DNA of 47,750 bases from JAWOJB01 sp046484325 (GTDB lineage: Bacteria > Actinomycetota > Acidimicrobiia > Spongiisociales > ZC4RG35). The stretch covers positions 1 through 47,750 of the forward strand of contig JAWOJB010000084.1 in assembly GCA_046484325.1 (NCBI GenBank). The letters run 5' to 3'. Shown piece by piece: positions 41,813 through 47,750 of this stretch; positions within the stretch are counted from its first letter, which is position 1, and each line of letters opens with the position of its first letter. The position numbers and the translations under genes were made by a program. The notes beneath the pieces were generated by a model. It was not told where the DNA came from. It searched no databases and was given only the letters and a program-made list of their open reading frames with translations.

Positions 41813-42610
41813 TTATGGACCGCCGTCCGCACCGGTGGGTTGGTCACGTTCCGGGAGAAGAAGTCCGACGGGTGAACCGGTGGCGAGGCGATCGGTGGCA
41901 CTGTCATGGAGACACCTTCTTCGAGCCGTGCTCTGCCTCAGCGCTTGCCGGGACCGCCAACTCGTAGACCGCGCCCATGTGAGGGCCAGCGTGCTGGCGG
42001 CAAAGGTGGCCGCGAGGAAGCCGGTGAGCCCGAACAAGCTTCGCACCCTGTACCACTGGTCGAACGACACCTCGACGAGTCCGAGCACGGCGAGATTGTG
42101 GCCGATGAGGAACATGAGCAGGCTCTGGGTGACCAGGATCGACGGCAACGCCGACTTGCTTCGACTGAAGAGCACCCACAGTATGAGCGTCCCGGCCAGG
42201 GTTCCGGCAGCGATCAATGGCAGCGCAGGGGGCATCAGGAGCCCCAGAGGGTCGTCGGCTGCGAGCACTTCGGCCATGGTGAATCTCGGGACGAACACCA
42301 GCAGGGACGCCCCGCCCAGCGCCATGAGCAAAGCCGCGCCGCCGGTGTTGTAGGCGAGCCAGCGGCCCGGTGTGTGCCTGTCGACCGCGTGCTGGTAGCT
42401 CCACACGATGCACAGTCCGCACACACCTCCAGATACGACCATTGGAACGATGTTGAACCAGATGTCGGAGATCCAAACGGCATGGACCACCGCGAAACCG
42501 AACACCGTCAAGCCGCCGGCCGCCGCACCTTGCACCTTGGTCGGTGATCCCCAGGTCCTTCCCCGGGTCGCCTCCCTAACGGCTGGATTCGAAACCACGG
42601 CGGGTCCCAA
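41813..42610 (-). CDS. Multi-helix membrane protein with probable 3' frameshift
   Basis: Up to 265 residues with about seven hydrophobic helices (FGFAVVHAVWISDIWFNIVP, LLMALGGASLLVFVPRF, ALPLIAAGTLAGTLILWVL, and others). Family not recognised. The last 60 residues are low-complexity and basic. Near 41970 another frame gives a natural ending, VYELAVPASAEAEHGSKKVS, stopping at 41904, so a single-base deletion has probably replaced the proper C-terminus. The TTG start at 42610 overlaps the previous gene by 35 bases; a later GTG is possible. Confidence 0.6.
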   Translation of the reverse strand: MGPAVVSNPAVREATRGRTWGSPTKVQGAAAGGLTVFGFAVVHAVWISDIWFNIVPMVVSGGVCGLCIVWSYQHAVDRHTPGRWLAYNTGGAALLMALGGASLLVFVPRFTMAEVLAADDPLGLLMPPALPLIAAGTLAGTLILWVLFSRSKSALPSILVTQSLLMFLIGHNLAVLGLVEVSFDQWYRVRSLFGLTGFLAATFAASTLALTWARSTSWRSRQALRQSTARRRCLHDSATDRLATGSPVGLLLPERDQPTGADGGP

Positions 42611-43076
42611 GCAGCAGAAGAGCCGTCAGCCCGAAGAACACCCAGCCGGACACGGCTGGTGGTGGAGGGGGTACGTCCGGCTGCAACTCGACGAAGAGAA
42701 AGGAAGCCGCAACCCCCAACGACCAGGCCGGGAAGGTCCACATCGTGTACCACGCCCAACGCTCGCCGCGGCGGTACGGAACCAACACGATGACCGTCCA
42801 CAGGACACTCATCACGAGGAGGTGTAGCCCGCCCGCCCTTACCTGAAGGTCCACGAGCGTGGCGACGGGCGGACTCATCTCCCTGATCTGGTCGGGGCTC
42901 AGGCCCGCCACCCCTTCGGGGATCGCCGGGTCGGCATCGAGACCAACGATCACATCGCCGATCCCGAACAGACCTATGACCACGACCAGGCCGATCAGGA
43001 GCTTCCAACCGTGCCGCGTCCAGAACCCGGGCTTGTTCGCGGCTGAGGTCTCTACGGCAGTGGGCCTCTCACTCAT
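42576..43076 (-). CDS. Four-helix membrane protein of unknown function
   Basis: 166 residues. Helices at about 26-46 (KLLIGLVVVIGLFGIGDVIV), 85-102 (LLVMSVLWTVIVLVPY), 108-128 and 143-158. A conserved-looking extracytoplasmic loop has GLSPDQIREMSPP. Not recognised. Its ATG at 43076 overlaps the stop of the hydrolase remnant; the following membrane gene overlaps its end, so both may belong together. Confidence 0.65.
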   Translation of the reverse strand: MSERPTAVETSAANKPGFWTRHGWKLLIGLVVVIGLFGIGDVIVGLDADPAIPEGVAGLSPDQIREMSPPVATLVDLQVRAGGLHLLVMSVLWTVIVLVPYRRGERWAWYTMWTFPAWSLGVAASFLFVELQPDVPPPPPAVSGWVFFGLTALLLLGTRRGFESSR

Positions 43077-43410
43077 GCGTCGCCTCCATTGGTGTGTCCG
43101 TGCTCGGCGGCCGGTGCTCGGCGTCGTCGGCGAGGAACGTCCTGGCCCTGGCGGCCGTGAAGATGGGGTCGTCCAGCCAGGGTGCTGGCACGCGTGACCG
43201 CCCCGACGCTCTTCCATGGGGAGAAGATGACGGCTTCGGGGAGCCTGCGTTGGGGCCACCGTGGATGAACAGAACCGGTTCCCCCTCTCCCACCTCTTGT
43301 ACCCGCGCTTCGACGCCCAACCGGGGTAGCGTCACGAATGACTCATGGGGAGTGAGCCCCACGGAATTCCACAGGCGGCGTTCGGCGCACCGATAGTCGA
43401 CTTCACTCAT
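43069..43410 (-). pseudogene. Alpha/beta hydrolase with large internal deletion
   Basis: The first 58 residues read as a normal hydrolase start: LPRLGVEARVQEVGEGEPVL followed by FIHGGPNAGS, the oxyanion-hole strand. The next segment (SPKPSSSPHGRASGRSRVPA) is junk-like, and the end WLDDPIFTAARARTFLADDA does not contain the nucleophile elbow or catalytic histidine. At about 113 residues it lacks roughly 170 expected for the fold. An internal deletion is the simplest reading. Confidence 0.65.
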
Positions 43411-43932
43411 CTCGGCCTCAACTTCCGATGGTCAGGGTGGCGGTCATGGCGGTATGGCCTGGTGGAAGCCGGTCTCCACATCGACTCCCACTTCCTACAG
43501 AGAGAACGTATGGGGAGGCGGATCCTGGCTGTCCACCCAGATCCGATCCCGGAGGCCCCATGCCCCAATTCGGCCTCGTCGACGCGCCTTCTTGCGTCCG
43601 TCACTCCTTCAGGGGTCGACTCCGGCTCAACCTAAGGAGCGACGGGGCGAAGTGGAACGGTGCGTACCGGAGACCGTGGGTGGGGCGCACCTCACTTCCC
43701 GGCCGACCTACTACTGCGGCTCTCCCTTAACGGACAGGAGATGGTCGGACTCGCACAATGGCTCCGTGATGCGCATCCTGTGGGCCGTGCCGATGGCGGC
43801 AGCCGCCTCCTTGCGAGGAGCGGTGGTGCATGTCCTTCTCACGTCGCCCGTGTTGGAGACGGCGGTGCCGTACTTGCTGTTGCCGCCCCTTCCCCACGGC
43901 AGGGATCCTGCTGACTTGGCGCCATCCTGATC
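43411..43932. other. Region without supportable genes
   Basis: Open frames here on both strands give low-complexity, Arg/Pro/Ser-rich text with no domain, ribosome site or membrane pattern. It lies between two gene remnants and is probably decayed DNA. Confidence 0.6.
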
Positions 43933-44175
43933 TCATCGCGGGGCCCGGGCTCCTGGTGGGCGGTAGTGCGCACGGTTGTCACACGGTATTGGCACCCTCC
44001 TCCCTGACACACCCCGCGGGTGTCTCAGCTCCTTGTGAGGCCCGCAAACCGGGTCCGTCGTGTCCATCTTCTCCACCAGGTCTCCGAACTTCTCGGGGTC
44101 CTTCTCGCCCGCTTTCACCACCGCCTTGGCCCGGTTGTAGGTGGGGCCGCTGAGCCCGACCGCCTGGCCGACCAC
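43933..44175 (-). pseudogene. ParB-like / plasmid-phage gene fragment
   Basis: VGQAVGLSGPTYNRAKAVVK followed by AGEKDPEKFGDLVEKMDTT and GPHKELR is the helix-turn-helix and linker of ParB-like or phage HTH proteins, in which a 'VGLS-TY-RAK-VV' helix precedes 'FGDLV-MD-TGKV'. Both the N-terminal nuclease-like part and the C-terminus are absent, and the tail RHPRGVSGRR is unrelated. A leftover of a mobile element. The fragment may extend slightly upstream of 44175. Confidence 0.55.
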
Positions 44176-44800
44176 CGAGCGGGCGTCGATCCTCGTTGGA
44201 AGCGAGTCGGGTGGGTGAACTCCAGCACCGCCGGCTCGCCGCCCGGGACCGCCAGGTCTGTCACGTCGTCACCCGGCCTTCCACCGTGAACGACGACCAG
44301 GCTGCCACCGTCGTGGTGGTCACCTTCAGGGTGTCCGAACGCTCCCGACCAGCACCGCCGTCGTCGTGCCACCGACACAGACCACAACCGGAACCGTCGC
44401 GAGAGGTCTTACGAGACTTGGTGTGTCACGGATGACCAACGCCGGCCGGCGCATCGTCCATCCGGGCGGAGGACCGGCCCGGGCCCACCTTGTGCTTGAA
44501 CCCTGCCACTACGTGGAGCCCGAGTCGGTCTGAGCCGGAAGCGGTGACCTGGACCGGTTCGGGTCGAAAGACTCGGGGGGGTCCGCTCGGCCTTCCTGTA
44601 GGTTCGGCAGGGAGGAGAGCGGTGGTGATGCCGCCACGCAGGCAGGCCCGATCGTCCGCCCGGGTGCTCGCCCCCCCCGGGCCTGTTGTGTCGCCGACCG
44701 CCGCACCCGTCTCCCCGTCGTCGCCGGATCTCCGGCATGCCCGACCCGCCTCCCCCTTGCCTGTCCCGTCTCGTCTCGACCTCGAACGCGGGAGTTTCCG
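44176..44800. other. Region without supportable genes before cooF
   Basis: No open frame here has protein character. A purine-rich GGGAGGAGAGCGG near 44609 and GGGAGTTTCCG just before ATG 44801 are the only ribosome-site-like stretches; the promoter for the coo genes should lie here, but I see no convincing -35/-10 pair or CooA/CRP-type palindrome. Confidence 0.5.
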
Positions 44801-45433
44801 ATGAAAACCGTCTTCGTCAATCCCGAGCGCTGCATCGCTTGCCATCAGTGCGAGTTCGCCTGTGCCGTGGAGCACTCCCAGAGCAAAGATCCGATCGGCG
44901 CGCTCTTCGAGGACCCCGGGCCCCACCCGCGAGTCCACGTCGAGGTGGGACCGACCCCCACCACCTCCTTCCCGAACCGCTGCCGCCACTGCCAACCGGC
45001 GCCGTGTCAGCAGGTCTGCCCCACCGGGGCGATCTATCGGGACCAGGACGCAGACCTCGTCCTCCTCGACGCAGCCAGGTGCATCGCCTGTGCGATGTGC
45101 GCGATCGTCTGCCCGTTCGATGCGCTCACCTTCCACCCGGCCCCAGCCAACGGTGGCGGCGTCCCACGGGCCCTCGTGGCCTTCAAGTGCGACGGCTGCA
45201 TCGAGCGGGTGCGAGAGGGACGGGTGCCCGCCTGCGTCGAGGTCTGCAAGACCGACGCACTCGTCTACGGAGAGCTCAACGACCTGGTCCGCGAGGGCCG
45301 GGTGCATGCCAGCTCACGGGCCCTCGCCGCCGTCGCCTCGGTTAGACCCGATGGCAACGGTGAGGTCGAGGGCGTCACCGCCTGGCGGAAGTTCGGAATC
45401 GAGTTGAAGAGCCTCGAAGGAAGGGAATCATGA
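44801..45433 (+). CDS. cooF: CooF-like 4x[4Fe-4S] electron-transfer protein
   Basis: 210 residues with four ferredoxin-type cysteine groups: CIACHQCEFAC near 11-21, CRHCQPAPCQQVCPTGA, CIACAMCAIVCPFDA and CDGCIERVREGRVPACVEVC. This is the CooF/HycB/DmsB family. In carbon monoxide oxidisers it takes electrons from CooS to a hydrogenase, ferredoxin or NAD(P) reductase. The last 50 residues (ALAAVASVRPDGNGEVEGVT) are outside the clusters. Its stop overlaps the cooS start by four bases. Confidence 0.88.
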   Translation: MKTVFVNPERCIACHQCEFACAVEHSQSKDPIGALFEDPGPHPRVHVEVGPTPTTSFPNRCRHCQPAPCQQVCPTGAIYRDQDADLVLLDAARCIACAMCAIVCPFDALTFHPAPANGGGVPRALVAFKCDGCIERVREGRVPACVEVCKTDALVYGELNDLVREGRVHASSRALAAVASVRPDGNGEVEGVTAWRKFGIELKSLEGRES

Positions 45434-47367
45434 GCACGGACCATCGGCATCTCCCCGATCCCTCGCTGCTGTCCGTGGGTGCCGACGCCCAGGCCATGCT
45501 CGAGCGTGCTCGAGCAGAGGGCGTCACCACCGTCTGGGACCGGCTGAGGGCGCAAGAGCCCCAGTGCGGGTACTGCTCGCTGGGCGTCAGCTGCACCAAC
45601 TGCGCCATGGGGCCCTGTCGCATCGATCCCTTCGGCGAGGGCCCGCAGCGGGGTGTGTGCGGCGCCGACGCCGACATCATCGTGGCTCGCAACCTCGGGC
45701 GGACGATCGCAGCGGGGGCGTCGGCCCACTCCGACCACGGCCGGGACATCCTCGAGGTCTTCGCCGCCACCGCGGCGAACAAGACCACCGGCTACCAGGT
45801 CAGGGACGAGGCCAAGCTCCACGCCCTGGCGGAGGAGCTTGGCGTCACGGTCGACGGGCGAGACACTCTCGACGTCGCCAAGGATGTCGCCGAGGCGATG
45901 ATGGAGGACTTCGGTACCCGCAAGGAAGCGATCGCCATGATCGACCGGGTTCCCGAGGTGCGACGCGAACTGTGGAAGGAGCTCGGCGTCACCCCGCGGG
46001 GCATCGACCGTGAGAACGTGGAGATGCTCCACCGAACCCACATGGGGGTCGACAACGACCACGTCAACACCCTCCTCCACGGTCTGCGTACCAGCCTGTC
46101 CGATGGGTGGGGTGGCTCGTTGGTGGCCACCGAGCTGTCGGATGTCATGTTCGGGACGCCCCAGCCCGTGCTCTCCAAGGTGAACCTCGGCGTCCTCGAC
46201 GAGGCCAAGGTCAACATCGCTTTGCACGGCCACAACCCGCTGCTCTCGGACGTGATCGTGCAGGCTGCCCAAAACGAGGAGCTCGTCGCCCTCGCCAGGG
46301 AGAAGGGCGCGGCCGGCATCAACCTGGTCGGTCTCTGCTGCACCGGCAACGAGTTGCAGATGCGTCGGGGCATCCCGATGGCGGGCAACCACCTGATGCA
46401 GGAACTGATCATCATGACCGGGGCACTCGACGCCATGGTGGTCGACTACCAGTGCATCATGCCGTCGGTCACCGACGTGGCGAAGTGCTTCCACACCGAG
46501 GTTATCTCCACGGCCGACAAGGCCAAGTTCCCGGGCGCGACCCACATCTCCTTCGACCCCCATCGGGGCCTCGAGATCGGACGGGACATCGTCCGCCGGG
46601 CGATCATGGCGTACGAGAACCGGAATCCCGACCGGGTGCGTCTCACCGGCGAGCCGGTTTCGATGATGGCGGGGTTCTCGGTGGAGGCGATCCTGGCCGC
46701 CCTGGGCGGCACTCCCGAACCCCTGGTGGAGGCGATCAAGGCCGGCACCATCCGAGGAGCCGTGGGTGTAGTCGGCTGCAACAACCCCAAGGTGAAGCAC
46801 GACTATGGGCATGTCACCCTGACCCGGCGTCTCATCGAGAACGACATCCTGGTGCTGGTCACGGGGTGTTCGGCCATCGCCAACGGCAAGGCCGGTCAGA
46901 TGATGCCCGAGTCGGCCCACATGGCCGGCGACGGCCTCCGCAGCGTCTGCGAGGCCCTCGGGATCCCTCCGGTGCTGCACATGGGCTCGTGCGTCGACAA
47001 CACCCGGATCATCGTGCTCGCCGCCGCCCTGGCCAACTACCTCGGCGTCGACGTCAGCCAGTTGCCGCTGGCGGGAGCAGCCCCCGAGTGGTACTCGGAG
47101 AAGGCGGTGTCGATCGGCGCCTATGTCGTGGCGAGCGGCATCTCGACGGTGCTCGGGGTCCAGCCGCGCATCTTCGGGAGCCTCAACGTGGTGAAGCTGC
47201 TCACCTCCGACCTCGACGACGTGATCGGCGCCCGGTTCGCAGTGGAGCCCGATCCCGAACGGGCCGCCGTGTGGATCCGCCGCCACATCGAGGCCAAGCG
47301 CCGGGCACTTGGGTTGCCAGCCCTGGATCCGGAGACGATCCGGATCCCCGAGCCGGCCCATGTTTGA
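45430..47367 (+). CDS. cooS: Nickel carbon monoxide dehydrogenase catalytic subunit
   Basis: 645 residues, full length for monofunctional Ni-CODH, which oxidises CO with water to CO2. Cluster ligands are visible. D-cluster: C46 and C49 (QCGYCSLG, CX2C). B-cluster: C55, C58, C63 and C77 (SCTNCAMGPCRI, then GVCGA). C-cluster: a His of HGHNP at 266-270, C304 (LCCTGNE), C342 (DYQCIMP), C450 (VGCNN), C480 (TGCSA) and C521 (GSCVD). The catalytic lysine is K558 (SEKAVSIG). All expected Ni-Fe-S ligands are kept. It sits between cooF and cooC with overlaps on both sides. Confidence 0.95.
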   Translation: MSTDHRHLPDPSLLSVGADAQAMLERARAEGVTTVWDRLRAQEPQCGYCSLGVSCTNCAMGPCRIDPFGEGPQRGVCGADADIIVARNLGRTIAAGASAHSDHGRDILEVFAATAANKTTGYQVRDEAKLHALAEELGVTVDGRDTLDVAKDVAEAMMEDFGTRKEAIAMIDRVPEVRRELWKELGVTPRGIDRENVEMLHRTHMGVDNDHVNTLLHGLRTSLSDGWGGSLVATELSDVMFGTPQPVLSKVNLGVLDEAKVNIALHGHNPLLSDVIVQAAQNEELVALAREKGAAGINLVGLCCTGNELQMRRGIPMAGNHLMQELIIMTGALDAMVVDYQCIMPSVTDVAKCFHTEVISTADKAKFPGATHISFDPHRGLEIGRDIVRRAIMAYENRNPDRVRLTGEPVSMMAGFSVEAILAALGGTPEPLVEAIKAGTIRGAVGVVGCNNPKVKHDYGHVTLTRRLIENDILVLVTGCSAIANGKAGQMMPESAHMAGDGLRSVCEALGIPPVLHMGSCVDNTRIIVLAAALANYLGVDVSQLPLAGAAPEWYSEKAVSIGAYVVASGISTVLGVQPRIFGSLNVVKLLTSDLDDVIGARFAVEPDPERAAVWIRRHIEAKRRALGLPALDPETIRIPEPAHV

Positions 47368-47716
47368 CGACTCACCGGTGGGAACCGCCTCGTCGCCCGG
47401 ACACGCCGGCGGCGTGCCCGCCGCCGGCTTCCGGGTCGTCGTCACCGGCAAGGGCGGCGTCGGCAAGACCAGCCTGACGGCGCTGATGGCCCGGCTCCTG
47501 GCGCGGCAGGATCACCGGGTGTTGGCGCTCGACGCCGATCCACAGATGAATCTGGCATACGCCCTGGGCCTGCCCTTCAACCAGGCCAGGGCGCTCGTTC
47601 CGATCAGCCAGAACCGGCCCTACGTGGAAGAGAAGAAGGCGTTCGTCGGCGAGACCTTCGCGCGCATCATCTCGGCGGAGGCGGCGGGGGAGAGGGCCGA
47701 GCGCGCGGCCTCGTGA
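47360..47716 (+). CDS. cooC: CooC-type nickel insertion ATPase, C-terminus replaced
   Basis: The first 95 residues are CooC-like: VVVTGKGGVGKTSLTALMAR carries the deviant Walker A, then VLALDADPQMNLAYALGLP and VPISQNRPYVEEK. CooC is an ATPase that helps load nickel into CooS and is normally about 250 residues. Here resemblance stops at about base 47640 and the frame ends after 23 more residues (FARIISAEAAGERAERAAS). Either the gene is disrupted or the last hundred bases are a chimeric joint at the window edge. ATG 47360 overlaps cooS by eight bases. Confidence 0.75.
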   Translation: MFDDSPVGTASSPGHAGGVPAAGFRVVVTGKGGVGKTSLTALMARLLARQDHRVLALDADPQMNLAYALGLPFNQARALVPISQNRPYVEEKKAFVGETFARIISAEAAGERAERAAS

Positions 47717-47750
47717 CGCTCTTGGCCGCTCCCGCACGCGCCGTCGCCGA
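47717..47750. other. Window end
   Basis: The last 34 bases follow the cooC stop and are too short to interpret; they may belong to the same foreign stretch as the end of cooC. Confidence 0.4.

Noticed and set aside
44220..44480. Open frames on both strands as an accessory coo gene
   Set aside because: No ribosome site, motif or plausible protein composition.
45265..47466. 733-codon minus-strand frame opposite cooS
   Set aside because: It mirrors the cooS codons; its His/Asp/Gly-rich product has no recognisable motif.
1..47750. CRISPR arrays, rRNA genes, complete insertion sequences, riboswitches
   Set aside because: No regularly spaced repeats, rRNA sequence, transposase with terminal repeats or recognisable riboswitch was seen.

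Overview
The window is G+C-rich, densely coding DNA with many GTG starts and 4-8 base gene overlaps. It most likely comes from an actinobacterium of the class Acidimicrobiia. That assignment is an inference from gene style: TolB-like propellers followed by FG-GAP-like repeats, an SOS-box-controlled DUF222-HNH gene, class III cyclases and sigma-B-type promoters. It was not tested by any search.

Region by region. Bases 1 to about 115 are AT-richer and encode a piece of the transcription-repair factor Mfd of Bacteroidetes type, fused to the rest, so the left edge looks chimeric. From 0.2 to 8.7 kb lie membrane transporters (DASS, SulP, LysE), a secreted propeller protein, a tandem universal stress protein, a class III nucleotide cyclase and small proteins. 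From 8.8 to 13.1 kb lies a four-gene 2-oxoacid:ferredoxin oxidoreductase operon in which the ferredoxin subunit is fused to a GltD-like flavoprotein. From 13 to 30 kb are mixed housekeeping genes: DNA glycosylase, methyltransferase, secernin-like peptidase, MFS and CPA2 transporters, formiminotransferase-cyclodeaminase, an XRE/nucleotidyltransferase toxin-antitoxin-like pair and a DUF222-HNH gene whose start codon lies inside an SOS box.

From 31.5 to 36.5 kb is a compact stress island (Gly-zipper general stress protein, 19-residue membrane peptide, membrane protein, PRC-barrel, BON, ferritin-like and CsbD proteins). Three of its transcription units are preceded by close matches to GTTTNN-N14/15-GGGTAT and a fourth by a weaker match, which suggests one alternative sigma factor drives the island.

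From 33.9 to 44.8 kb the DNA is full of decayed genes: transketolase, integrase, histidine-kinase-like, alpha/beta hydrolase and ParB-like fragments. Two tRNA-3'-end-like direct repeats lie 4.9 kb apart. A few intact genes sit among them (TetR with two palindromic operators, a cupredoxin membrane protein, methyltransferase, GNAT, cupin).

From 44.8 kb to the right edge is a cooF-cooS-cooC locus for a nickel carbon monoxide dehydrogenase. All expected active-site residues are present in CooS and its D-cluster motif is CX2C. CooC loses family resemblance about 110 bases before the window ends, so the right edge may also be a junction. Together the CODH, its ferredoxin and the pyruvate-type oxidoreductase suggest a ferredoxin-linked, at least facultatively anaerobic energy metabolism.
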